DNA of 20,788 nt. It comes from Prevotellaceae bacterium UBA711. Its GTDB lineage: Bacteria; Bacteroidota; Bacteroidia; Bacteroidales; Bacteroidaceae. The position numbers and the translations under genes were made by a program. The stretch is taken from contig DBLZ01000016.1 in the NCBI GenBank assembly GCA_002297545.1, forward strand, positions 1-20,788. The letters are read 5' to 3'. The stretch's first letter is position 1, and every line of letters starts with the position of its first letter. The notes under the pieces are model-generated. The model was given only the letters and a program-made list of their open reading frames with translations, had not been told where the DNA came from and did no database searches. Below, piece by piece: positions 1 to 7,785 of the stretch.

Positions 1-14
1 ATGACTAAGGCTTT

Positions 15-108
15 TGCCCTTTCAGGGCGCATGGATGTAATGAACAGCTAACCCAGGGCGCCGCTACGCTTGCCCTGGGCTATGTGCCTGCTGCCCTTTC
101 AGGGCGCA
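15..108. repeat. Cluster of GC-rich hairpin repeats (Bacteroidales-type dispersed repeat)
   Basis: A 17-base sequence, TGCCCTTTCAGGGCGCA, occurs exactly at 15-31 and again at 92-108. Each copy contains a GCCCT/AGGGC stem with a TTC loop (16-28 and 93-105). Between them, CCCAGGGC (52-59) pairs perfectly with GCCCTGGG (72-79) across a 12-base loop. Three hairpins in under 100 bases, without an open gene, suggest an intergenic repeat element or a read-through-resistant terminator for a gene left of the window. From memory, similar GCCCTTTCAGGGC modules are scattered through Bacteroidales genomes and are often mis-called as small proteins; I could not check this here. Confidence 0.7.
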
Positions 109-140
109 CCGTTCCATTAAAGGCATCCCCAAATAAGGCC

Positions 141-236
141 CTGGCATACGGCACAACGTCAATACGCACAACACACCATCAAACGCACTGCCCCACTGGC
201 ACACGGCACAACGCCCACACGTCGCAATACACCATC
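141..236 (+). repeat. Imperfect direct repeat in an A/C-rich leader
   Basis: The segment starting CTGGCATACGGCACAACG (141-158) recurs as CTGGCACACGGCACAACG (196-213), with 17 of 18 bases identical. Weaker similarity continues to a shared ACACCATC end (173-180 and 229-236). The period is 55 bases. The whole 109-307 stretch before the first gene is poor in G and T: rows 181-240 and 241-300 are about 73% and 72% A+C. I see no promoter matching TAnnTTTG and no credible coding region in it. Confidence 0.6.
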
Positions 237-307
237 GGACACCAGGGACAACACCCCAACATCCGGCGCCCTCCATTGACACACAAACATTCCGCCATTC
301 CCCAACC

Positions 308-3300
308 ATGCAACTGAAAGATACACCCTTCGTGGACCTGATGCAGAAACGTATCTGCAACGTCCTGCTGCTGGCCAACCCATACGATGCCTTCATGCTG
401 GAGGACGACGGCCGCATAGACGAGAAGATATTCTCAGAGTATGCAAAACTGGGACTGCGCTTCCCACCGCGCTTCATACAGGTGTCCTCAGAGACACAGG
501 TGCGCGAACAGATGCAACAGGGCAACATAGACCTGGTCATCTGTATGCCTGCGGCCGAGAACAACGACGTCTTCGACATAGCCCGTAGCGTGAAGACGGA
601 ATATCCGCACGTGCCAATCGTGGTGCTGACACCATTCAGCCACGGCGTGGCACGCAGGATAAAGGATGAAGACCTGTCGGCCTTTGAATATGTCTTCTGC
701 TGGCTGGGCAATACGGAATTGCTGCTGAGCATAATCAAACTCATCGAAGACAAGATGAACCTGGAGCACGACATACACTCGGCCGGGGTGCAAATGCTGC
801 TGGTGGTAGAGGACCAGATACGCTTCTACTCCAGCATCCTGCCCAACCTGTACAAGTACGTGCTCAACCAGTCTCTGGCCTTTGCCACCGAGGCACTGAA
901 CAGTTCGCTGGAGACCCTACGCATGCGAGGCCGGCCAAAGATAGTGCTTGCACGCACCTACGAGGAGGCATGGAGCCTGTATGAGGAGTTTGCCGACAAC
1001 ACCCTGGGCGTCATCTCGGACTGCCGCTTCCCTATCTACAACAACAGCACACAGACCGATGAGATGGCCGGGTACAAACTGCTCAGCTGCATACGTGCCC
1101 GCGATCCCTATATCCCGCTAATCATGGAGTCCAGCGAGGCGGCCCGCAAGGAACTGGCTTGGAAGTGCGGAGCCAACTTCGTGGACAAGAATTCCAAACT
1201 GCTGAACGTGGAGATACGCGACATTCTCAGCCGCTATTTCGGTTTCGGCGACTTTGTTTTCCGCGACCCCGTGACACTGAAAGAGGTGGCGCGCATACAC
1301 AATCTGAAGGAGTTGCAGGACAACATCATGACGCTGCCCCTGGACTCGCTTCTCTACCACATCAGGCACAACAACGTCAGCCGCTGGCTCTCCAGCCGCG
1401 CCCTCTTCCCCATAGCCGAGGTGCTGAAGGGTGTCACCTGGGACATACTGCAGGACGTGGATGCGCACAGACACATAATCATGGAGGCCATCGTGGCCTA
1501 CCGAAAGATGAAGAACCAGGGCGTGGTGGCCGTGTTCCATCGCGACCGCTTTGACCAATACTCCAACTTCGCCCGCATAGGCGACGGTTCGCTCGGAGGC
1601 AAGGGACGCGGCATAGCATTCCTGGACCGCATGATAAAGAAGGTGCGCGAACAGGAGATTGAGCATGCCGACCTGCTGTACATACCCAAAACGCTGGTGC
1701 TGTGCACGGACATTTTTGATGAATTCATGGACACAAACGACCTGTACGGCGTAGCCATGAGCGACATAACGGACGAGGAGATGCTGGCTCACTTCCTCCG
1801 CGGACGCCTGCCACACAGGTTGCTGGCCGACCTGGAGGCATTCATAGAAGTGGTGAAGGCTCCATTGGCCATACGAAGTTCCTCTCTGCTGGAAGACAGC
1901 CACTACCAGCCCTTTGCCGGCATATACTCCACCTACATGATTCCGTACGACGAGGACAAGTATTGCCGTCTGGAGATGCTTTCCAACGCCATCAAGTCGG
2001 TCTATGCCTCGGTCTACTTCCGTGGCAGCAAGGACTATATGACTGCCACGTCCAACGTGATAGATCAGGAAAAGATGGCAGTGATACTGCAAGAAGTGGT
2101 GGGCAAGCAATATGGCACACGGTTCTATCCCAACGTCTCCGGCGTGGCACGCTCCATAAACTACTACCCCATCGGTGACGAACAGGCCGAGGAGGGCACC
2201 GTGTCACTGGCCATGGGACTGGGCAAATACATCGTGGACGGCGGCACGGCCTTGCGCGTTTGCCCATACCATCCAAACCAGGTGATGCAGATGTCGGAGA
2301 TGGAGATTGCACTGCGCGACACGCAGACCAGCTTCATAGCCTTGGAGACATCATCATCCAATGGCAGTGACAACAGCAACAGGAGAGACATGCACTTCAA
2401 GGTGGACGATGGCTTCAACCTGGTGAAAGTGCCCGTGAGGGATGCCGAGAAGGACGGCTCGCTGCAGTGGATATGTTCAACATTCGACCCAGTGGACCAG
2501 TGCATCTATGACGGATTTTATGAAGGCCGCAACCGCAAGTTGATTTCCTTTGCAGGCATATTGCAGAACGGGGTGTGGCCCATGCCGGAGCTGCTGCGCC
2601 TGGTGCTGACGCTCGGTCGCAACGAGATGCAACGCCCGGTGGAAATAGAGTTTGCCTGCAACATCAACCAGGACAAGACTGGCGAATTCTATCTGCTGCA
2701 AATCCGTCCCATGGTGGACAACCGCATGCAGCTGGACGAGGATCTGCGCACCATCCCGGACGACCGCTGTCTGCTACGAAGCCACAATGCCATAGGTCAC
2801 GGCATCATAACAGAAATCTCGGACATAGTATATGTAAAGACTGGAGATGAGGCTCAGTACACCCCGGGATGCAACCCGCACATCGCCGAGGAGGTGGAAA
2901 AGATCAACCGCACTCTGTTGCAGGAGGAGCGGAAGTGCATCCTGTTAGGCCCCGGACGCTGGGGATCCAGCGACCCATGGCTCGGCATACCCGTGAAGTG
3001 GCCGCACATCAGCAGTGCACAGGTGATAGCCGAGGTGGCGCTGCAGAACTACCGTGTGGATCCTTCGCAGGGCACACACTTCTTCCAAAACCTTACTTCC
3101 CTTGGCGTGGGCTACCTTACCATAGATGCCTTCCGTGGAGATGGCAAATACGACACGTCCCTGTTCGCTTCCATGGAAACTGTACAGGAAACGGAGCACG
3201 TGCGCCACGTGCGGCTCAAGGAACCGTTGACCATCAAGATAGACGGCATAAACAAAGAGGCCGTGGTGATGATGCCGGAAGAATTGCTGACCAAGAAAGA

Positions 3301-3337
3301 AGAGACCAGCAAGGAAGAAGAGCAAGCGGAAGGCTAA
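308..3337 (+). CDS. Two-receiver protein fused to a PEP-synthase-like ATP-binding domain
   Basis: This 1009-residue protein is built from two response-regulator-like folds and an ATP-binding module related to the N-terminal part of PEP synthase/pyruvate phosphate dikinase. The first receiver-like region (about 15-150) appears degenerate, with ICMP where the phospho-Asp should be. The second (about 160-305) keeps the expected set: E168-D169, D238 in VISDCRF and K294 in FVDKNSK. The ATP-binding part shows LGGKGRG (K432), AIRSSSLLED (R523), VEIEF (E781) and LLQIRP (Q798, R800). A conserved tail with GPGRWGSSDPW begins near 880. I see neither the phosphohistidine swivelling domain nor the PEP-binding TIM barrel of a full synthase, so the usual label PEP synthase is doubtful. 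A signalling or phosphotransfer role is inference. The first in-frame Met is 308, and its MQLKDTPF start suits the family as I recall it. It has no visible promoter and converges with the nucleotidase gene. Confidence 0.85.
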   Translation: MQLKDTPFVDLMQKRICNVLLLANPYDAFMLEDDGRIDEKIFSEYAKLGLRFPPRFIQVSSETQVREQMQQGNIDLVICMPAAENNDVFDIARSVKTEYPHVPIVVLTPFSHGVARRIKDEDLSAFEYVFCWLGNTELLLSIIKLIEDKMNLEHDIHSAGVQMLLVVEDQIRFYSSILPNLYKYVLNQSLAFATEALNSSLETLRMRGRPKIVLARTYEEAWSLYEEFADNTLGVISDCRFPIYNNSTQTDEMAGYKLLSCIRARDPYIPLIMESSEAARKELAWKCGANFVDKNSKLLNVEIRDILSRYFGFGDFVFRDPVTLKEVARIHNLKELQDNIMTLPLDSLLYHIRHNNVSRWLSSRALFPIAEVLKGVTWDILQDVDAHRHIIMEAIVAYRKMKNQGVVAVFHRDRFDQYSNFARIGDGSLGGKGRGIAFLDRMIKKVREQEIEHADLLYIPKTLVLCTDIFDEFMDTNDLYGVAMSDITDEEMLAHFLRGRLPHRLLADLEAFIEVVKAPLAIRSSSLLEDSHYQPFAGIYSTYMIPYDEDKYCRLEMLSNAIKSVYASVYFRGSKDYMTATSNVIDQEKMAVILQEVVGKQYGTRFYPNVSGVARSINYYPIGDEQAEEGTVSLAMGLGKYIVDGGTALRVCPYHPNQVMQMSEMEIALRDTQTSFIALETSSSNGSDNSNRRDMHFKVDDGFNLVKVPVRDAEKDGSLQWICSTFDPVDQCIYDGFYEGRNRKLISFAGILQNGVWPMPELLRLVLTLGRNEMQRPVEIEFACNINQDKTGEFYLLQIRPMVDNRMQLDEDLRTIPDDRCLLRSHNAIGHGIITEISDIVYVKTGDEAQYTPGCNPHIAEEVEKINRTLLQEERKCILLGPGRWGSSDPWLGIPVKWPHISSAQVIAEVALQNYRVDPSQGTHFFQNLTSLGVGYLTIDAFRGDGKYDTSLFASMETVQETEHVRHVRLKEPLTIKIDGINKEAVVMMPEELLTKKEETSKEEEQAEG

Positions 3338-3384
3338 TACGGGGAGCAAGATGGAGATGGCGGATAGAAATGCTGAACGCCAGA

Positions 3385-3447
3385 AATGGCAATGACAAGG
3401 CATTAACCCTTAACACCAGTGTCGGTCTTATGACAAACTTGGGATTA
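3385..3447 (+). repeat. Short copy of a dispersed repeat (GND...LMTNLGL)
   Basis: This sits in the 138-base convergent gap after the receiver/PEP-synthase-like gene. Read forward, it begins AATGGCAATGAC and ends ATGACAAACTTGGGATTA, conceptually GND...LMTNLGL. A longer minus-strand sequence at 16245-16358 has the same ends (GND...LMTDLGL) in one frame, but with about 54 more bases between them. It is probably a relic of one repeat family, not a gene. The rest of the gap shows no strong terminator. Confidence 0.4.
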
Positions 3448-3475
3448 TGTCCCCATCACCCGATTATAAAGCCGC

Positions 3476-5065
3476 TTATTTCAACACTATCCTACCCTGG
3501 GTGTCACCATACTGCCGAGGAACAACGCCCTGAAGGTTGTCTCTCAGATACGAAACAAGAGCTTGGTTATAGAGCATGATATGATCGGTGAGCACCTCCG
3601 CATTGCGAAGCACACCATACATACCGCCACCGCTGATGCAGTAGTCCGTAGTGCAGAGGGTGTACTCTGCACGCGGATCAAGCGGAGAATACAGCCCTGT
3701 GGAATCGTTGAACACCTCCACATTGGAAATACGACGTGCACCTGTGACATTGGTATTCAGCGTGAAGCGAAAGCCTGATATTTGCGGGAACTGGCCATCC
3801 TCGCCGGGCGCATTGGCTGTGGTGGCATGCAGCAGATCCATCAGGGTGATGCCTGTGATACGTACCATCTGCAAGTAATTGTTATAAGGCAACATTTCTA
3901 TGATATCGCCCTCACTCCAATCACCGGCCGGCAACTGTGAACGTATGCCGCCACCATTGTTCACAGCCAACTGTGCTCCGCTGACAGCACGGAAAGCGTC
4001 CGCAACAATATCGCCCGCATTGGTCTCGGCATAACGTACACGCTGTCGCTTGTTGGCATCCAGTATGGTGAGGGCATAGTCACTATGGCATACCGGGCGA
4101 GAGGTGGCCGCAGTCATCTCTGCCTTGATACTGTCCGTAACCTCGCGGATGCGAGCACTTTCCTCCTTAATGGAAGCTGTAGGGATAAGCTCCACGGACA
4201 AGTGCCCGTCAGATGTAATGAGCAGCTTGCCGACATTAACGAACTTGGTGCCCGTCTGTGTCACCGGTACCGGCTCGCCCATGGCATTGAGCACAGTATC
4301 GCAAGGTACCACACTGTGAGTGTGTCCGTCAAGCACCACATCAATACCGTGCGTGGCCGATATCAGCTCACCACTGGTTATAAAGTCCCGCGCCGAAGCC
4401 TCTCCCAAATGCGACAGAAGAATTACATAGTCCGCGCCACGGGCATGCACCATGTCCACAGTCTTCTGGACCTCGTCTATCAGGCGTGTCTGGCAAAGGT
4501 CATAGAGCTGATTATCGTCTTTATCATAGAAAGAGTATGCCTCGCTGACAAGAGACTCGGGGGTGACCACGCCAACAAAGGCGATGCGTGTATCGCCATA
4601 GTCGCGTATGATATATGGGGAGAACAGAAGTGAGTCTCCCGGCAAGGTGCGTAGATTGATGTTGGTCACGGGCAGACCGGCATCAGCCATCAATTGCTGC
4701 AGACGCGGGACATTGAAATCGAACTCATGATTGCCAAGGCCAACGGCTGCGTAATCCATATTCTTCATTATATCGGTAATGTACGACCCTCCCGAGATGG
4801 CCCCGGCCTTGCCTCCATGAAGGTAGTCTCCACTGCTGGTTATGGCGACATAGGCAGTGTCGGCAATGCAATCGGCAAGCCCACGCAAGCGGGCATACCC
4901 ATCCAAATTGCAATGCACATCGTTTTCGTACAGGATAACTATGCTCTTACGCTTGTCTCCACAGGCTGTCAACATAAATGCAAGCACGAGGGATATACCG
5001 GTGCGTAAGATTGTGCCCACGGAGGGCAGCACGGAAAGAAGTGAGGTTATGGGCAGTGTCTTCAT
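3476..5065 (-). CDS. Lipoprotein 5'-nucleotidase / UshA-like metallophosphatase
   Basis: This 529-residue enzyme probably hydrolyses nucleotides or related phosphoesters in the envelope. The start at 5065 gives a signal peptide ending in the lipobox LTAC with C35; the open frame runs back to 5266, but that part overlaps the promoter and reads as non-protein. After C35 comes GDKRK, not the acidic run of a Bacteroidetes surface-export signal, so a periplasm-facing lipoprotein is likely. The metallophosphatase domain (about 41-290) carries all the usual metal motifs: D49-x-H51, GD80, GNH113E, H219 in LSHLG and GHTH at 247-250. The C-terminal 5'-nucleotidase domain (about 325-529) has ETNAGD (347-352) and NNGGGIR (369-375) for substrate binding. 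Length and order match UshA/NT5E-type enzymes. Exact substrate (AMP, UDP-sugar, cyclic nucleotide) cannot be read from sequence. It is divergent from the dipeptidyl peptidase gene. Confidence 0.92.
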   Translation of the reverse strand: MKTLPITSLLSVLPSVGTILRTGISLVLAFMLTACGDKRKSIVILYENDVHCNLDGYARLRGLADCIADTAYVAITSSGDYLHGGKAGAISGGSYITDIMKNMDYAAVGLGNHEFDFNVPRLQQLMADAGLPVTNINLRTLPGDSLLFSPYIIRDYGDTRIAFVGVVTPESLVSEAYSFYDKDDNQLYDLCQTRLIDEVQKTVDMVHARGADYVILLSHLGEASARDFITSGELISATHGIDVVLDGHTHSVVPCDTVLNAMGEPVPVTQTGTKFVNVGKLLITSDGHLSVELIPTASIKEESARIREVTDSIKAEMTAATSRPVCHSDYALTILDANKRQRVRYAETNAGDIVADAFRAVSGAQLAVNNGGGIRSQLPAGDWSEGDIIEMLPYNNYLQMVRITGITLMDLLHATTANAPGEDGQFPQISGFRFTLNTNVTGARRISNVEVFNDSTGLYSPLDPRAEYTLCTTDYCISGGGMYGVLRNAEVLTDHIMLYNQALVSYLRDNLQGVVPRQYGDTQGRIVLK

Positions 5066-5091
5066 TGTGTATCGTACAGAATTTTGCAAGG

Positions 5092-5099
5092 CAAAAGTA
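5092..5099 (-). promoter_or_regulatory. Bacteroides-type -7 element for the 5'-nucleotidase gene
   Basis: On the minus strand these bases read TACTTTTG, a full match to the Bacteroides -7 consensus TAnnTTTG. The element lies 26 bases before the ATG at 5065. I see no TTTG at the expected -33 spacing, so only half of the promoter is recognisable. Its position supports the short start over the longer open frame. Confidence 0.6.
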
Positions 5100-5250
5100 C
5101 AAAAAAAACGCCATTCCACTTTAGCTTTCACAGGAAAAGATGTGGCAGGACACCGGAAATAAGACCAAATTACGAACGGTAGCACAGCCGGCAAATGCAA
5201 AAAAACATTAAAAAGCACATGGAGCTTACCTCTGTTGCATATAAAAGCAT

Positions 5251-5258
5251 TACCTTTG
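5251..5258 (+). promoter_or_regulatory. Bacteroides-type -7 element for dipeptidyl peptidase IV
   Basis: TACCTTTG matches the TAnnTTTG consensus exactly and lies 28 bases before the ATG at 5287. There is no clear TTTG about 19-21 bases further upstream. Together with the opposite-facing element at 5092-5099, it makes 5066-5286 a divergent promoter region of 221 bases with no gene. Confidence 0.6.
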
Positions 5259-5286
5259 TGATACAAAATCAGTCATCACGGACATC

Positions 5287-7500
5287 ATGATTAGAAAGAC
5301 CATCTTATCACTGCTATTGCTGCTCTCTGCCTTTGCCCCTACCACGGTCCTGGCAGAGAACGGTCCGCTCACACTCCACTCCATCACCGACGGCACATTC
5401 TATGCCGACGGCATCTATGGCGTGAACCCTTTGGCAGACGGAGAAAGCTACAGCCAGTTGGTGGACGGCAAGCGCATTGTGATCAGTTCGTTCAAGACAG
5501 GAGCCGAGACAGGAGTGATCTTCGATGCAGACAACACCAAGGGTAAGATAAAGTTGTCCCGTATAGACGGTTACACCTTGTCACCCGACCAGAAGAACAT
5601 ACTGCTGCGCACCCAGACACGCGGCATATATCGCCACAGCACCACAGCCGTATATTATATATATAATGTACAGAACCGCACCATTGCCCCCCTCTCCGAC
5701 GGCGGTCCGCAGGAATGCCCCCTTTGGAGCAAGGATGGCACGATGGTGGCTTTTGTTCGCGAAGGCAACCTCTTCTTGGTGAAGCTCCTGTTCGGCAATG
5801 CCGAGGTGCAAGTGACCAAGGACGGCAAGTTCAACAGCATCATCAACGGCAAGGCCGACTGGGTCTATGAGGAGGAATTTGTGACCAACCGCAGTTTCGA
5901 CTTCAATGCCGACTGCACCATGCTGGCATGGATACGCTACGACGAGAGCCAAGTGCCCCTCTTCTCCTTCCCTATGTACAAGGGCATGTTGCCCGAAAGG
6001 ACGGAGTATGCCGACTATCCCGGCTCATACGAATACAAGTATCCAATCGCAGGACAACCCAACAGCAAGGTGACAGTACATACCTTTGACATCAAGAGCC
6101 GGGCAACACGCGAAATAAAAGTGCCGTTGGAGGCCGAGGGCTATATTCCACGCATAGCATTCAGCAACGACCCGGAAAAACTGCTCATCCTTACTCAGAA
6201 CCGTCATCAGGACAACTTGAAGGTATGGGTGGCCAATCCGCGCTCCACAGAATGCCGTTGCATAGTGGACGACGTAGTGAAGCCTTATATCAACGACCAA
6301 GCCTACACCCTGTTCCGCGTCACAGACAACGGTTTCGTTATGATGAGCGAACGTTCCGGCTACGCCCACCTCTACCTCTATAACCTGCTGGGTACGCTGA
6401 AACGCGAGATAGGCAAGGGTACAGACATCATCACTGATTTCTACGGCTACGACGAAAAGACGGGCACCGTGTATTATCAGGCACACGACAACGGTCCGCT
6501 GCGCACCATGGTGTGCAAGAGCGATGCCAAAGGCAAGGTGACACGTATCAGTACCGAGGAGGGGCAGAACTCTGCCATCTTCTCACGCAACTACAAACAC
6601 CTCCTGCTCACACACCACTCCACCACCACACCGCCGACATATACACTGCGCAGCGATAACGGCAAAGTAATCAAGACACTCTTGGACAATGCCGGGCTGA
6701 AGCAAACAATAGACGGCATGAACCTCGGCCGCATAGAGTTCTTCACATTCACTACACAGGATGGTGTAGACCTGAACGGAATGATGGTGAAGCCGGCCGA
6801 CTTTGATGCCGGCAAGAAGTACCCGGTAATCATGTTCCAGTACAGCGGTCCCGGCTCACAGCAAGTGACGGACTCATGGTACGCAGGCAATTGCTCCGCC
6901 GCCCTGCTGGAAAGATACTTGGCACAGGAGGGATTTGTGAGTGTGATAGTGGACGGTCGAGGCACCGGCGGCCGTGGAGCAGAATTCGAGAAACAAACCT
7001 ACCTGAAACTTGGCCAAATGGAGAGCCACGACCAAGTGGAAACAGCCATATACCTGTCCAAACAGTCATGGGTGGATGCCAAACACATAGGCATTTGGGG
7101 ATGGAGTTTTGGCGGCTTCAACACCTTGATGAGCATGTCAGAGGGTCGCCCCGTATTCTATGCCGGCGTGGCAGTGGCACCTCCCACTTCTTGGCGCTAC
7201 TATGACACGATATATACCGAGCGTTTCATGCGTACCCCGAAAGAGAACAAGGACGGTTATGATTGCAACCCCATCAGCCGCGCAAAGAACCTCAGCGGCA
7301 AGTTGCTGATAATCCACGGCCTGGCCGATGATAACGTACACTTCCGCAACGTGGCCGAATACACAGAGGCCTTGGTGCAGGCTGACAAGGACTTCCGTCA
7401 ACTGACCTATACCAACAGGAACCACTCCATATACGGCGGCAATACACGGCATCATCTGTACCGTCAGTTGGTAAACCACTTCAGAGAGAGCATGAAATAA
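5287..7500 (+). CDS. Dipeptidyl peptidase IV (serine peptidase S9B)
   Basis: This exported enzyme removes Xaa-Pro or Xaa-Ala dipeptides from peptide N-termini. The 737-residue length matches the bacterial S9B family. An N-terminal signal peptide (charged MIRK, a leucine run, then VLA before ENG) places it in the periplasm. Residues about 40-480 form the beta-propeller region, with the DPP4 hallmark DWVYEEEF; E195 and E196 would bind the substrate amino terminus. The C-terminal alpha/beta-hydrolase domain has the full catalytic triad: S607 in GWSFGG, D681 in LADDNVHF and H713 in RNHSIYGG. All key residues are present, so it should be active. It is transcribed away from the nucleotidase gene from a promoter core at 5251. 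The tRNA-Arg gene starts only 29 bases after its stop, with no visible terminator between them. A role in using proline-rich host or dietary peptides is inferred from the family. Confidence 0.96.
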   Translation: MIRKTILSLLLLLSAFAPTTVLAENGPLTLHSITDGTFYADGIYGVNPLADGESYSQLVDGKRIVISSFKTGAETGVIFDADNTKGKIKLSRIDGYTLSPDQKNILLRTQTRGIYRHSTTAVYYIYNVQNRTIAPLSDGGPQECPLWSKDGTMVAFVREGNLFLVKLLFGNAEVQVTKDGKFNSIINGKADWVYEEEFVTNRSFDFNADCTMLAWIRYDESQVPLFSFPMYKGMLPERTEYADYPGSYEYKYPIAGQPNSKVTVHTFDIKSRATREIKVPLEAEGYIPRIAFSNDPEKLLILTQNRHQDNLKVWVANPRSTECRCIVDDVVKPYINDQAYTLFRVTDNGFVMMSERSGYAHLYLYNLLGTLKREIGKGTDIITDFYGYDEKTGTVYYQAHDNGPLRTMVCKSDAKGKVTRISTEEGQNSAIFSRNYKHLLLTHHSTTTPPTYTLRSDNGKVIKTLLDNAGLKQTIDGMNLGRIEFFTFTTQDGVDLNGMMVKPADFDAGKKYPVIMFQYSGPGSQQVTDSWYAGNCSAALLERYLAQEGFVSVIVDGRGTGGRGAEFEKQTYLKLGQMESHDQVETAIYLSKQSWVDAKHIGIWGWSFGGFNTLMSMSEGRPVFYAGVAVAPPTSWRYYDTIYTERFMRTPKENKDGYDCNPISRAKNLSGKLLIIHGLADDNVHFRNVAEYTEALVQADKDFRQLTYTNRNHSIYGGNTRHHLYRQLVNHFRESMK

Positions 7501-7529
7501 ACAGCATAGCCCACAACATCAGGGCACAA

Positions 7530-7606
7530 GGCCTCGTAGCTTAGTTGTATAGAGCGTCGGATTCCGGTTCCGAAGGTCCTGGGTTAGAGTCCCAGCGAGG
7601 TCACCA
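7530..7606 (+). tRNA. tRNA-Arg (anticodon CCG) with altered 19-56 elbow pair
   Basis: The 77-base sequence folds as a complete cloverleaf. The acceptor stem is GGCCTCG/CGAGGTC (one G-U pair), the D stem GCTT/GAGC, the anticodon stem TCGGA/TCCGA around TTCCGGT (anticodon CCG at 7564-7566), the variable loop AGGTC and the T stem CTGGG/CCCAG. It ends in an encoded CCA. It should decode CGG. The D loop AGTTGTATA has T where G19 is expected (7548), and the T loop TTAGAGT has A where C56 is expected (7586), so the usual G19-C56 tertiary pair becomes a possible U19-A56. U8-A14, G15-C48, G18-U55 and U54-A58 contacts are all still possible, so a pseudogene is unlikely. Confidence 0.96.
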
Positions 7607-7607
7607 T

Positions 7608-7646
7608 ACCAGGGTGGAGAGCCGATGGCAGGCCTTCCACCCTGGT
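7608..7646 (+). terminator. Strong hairpin after tRNA-Arg, probable terminator
   Basis: ACCAGGGTGGA (7608-7618) pairs perfectly over 11 bases with TCCACCCTGGT (7636-7646), and the loop contains a small GCC/GGC inner stem. It begins one base after the tRNA CCA end, where a terminator or processing signal would be expected. No T-run follows (GCATATCC), so an intrinsic terminator is likely but not certain. Confidence 0.6.
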
Positions 7647-7720
7647 GCATATCCAGCCATCACACAGAGTGCGGACGACACGCCTGCAACAAGCCTTTAT
7701 CTTAATAATTCTAAATTCAC

Positions 7721-7751
7721 TTTGACCACCATGCTTTTTTTTGTAACTTAG
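7721..7751 (+). promoter_or_regulatory. Bacteroides-type promoter of the aminopeptidase-efflux operon
   Basis: TTTG at 7721-7724 and TAACTTAG at 7744-7751 are 19 bases apart, the spacing of Bacteroides sigma-ABfr promoters (TTTG, 19-21 bases, TAnnTTTG). The -7 box has one mismatch. The ATG of the M18 aminopeptidase follows 34 bases later. It is the only promoter-like sequence I see before this four-gene operon. Confidence 0.6.
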
Positions 7752-7785
7752 CAGTCGGATACACTAACCTAAAACAAGCTTCAGC

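Noticed and set aside
15..108. Two identical 17-base repeats as a possible CRISPR remnant
   Set aside because: There are only two copies, the spacing is occupied by another palindrome, and no cas genes are nearby. Hairpin repeats explain it better.
276..281. TTGACA resembling a sigma-70 -35 box
   Set aside because: Bacteroidales promoters use TTTG and TAnnTTTG. No -10 box fits before the ATG at 308.
84..317. A 77-codon open frame over the leader and hairpin repeat
   Set aside because: It is made of repeat sequence and A/C-rich leader, has low-complexity composition, and overlaps the start of the real gene. It looks like a spurious frame.
1118..2110. Long 330-codon open frame antisense to the receiver/PEP-synthase-like gene
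   Set aside because: It lies entirely in a gene with clear motifs on the other strand. Its His- and Val-rich composition is typical of an antisense shadow.
5066..5266. N-terminal extension of the 5'-nucleotidase frame
   Set aside because: The extension has no signal-like order and contains the promoter core. The start at 5065 gives a correct lipoprotein signal.
5650..5671. Nearly perfect A/T palindrome in the dipeptidyl peptidase gene
   Set aside because: It encodes the run VYYIYNV in frame within the propeller and is explained by tyrosine, isoleucine and asparagine codons. It lies inside a gene with no sign of regulation.
7608..7646. Inverted repeat after the tRNA as an integration attachment site
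   Set aside because: No integrase gene and no direct repeat of the tRNA 3' end are present downstream. A terminator is simpler.
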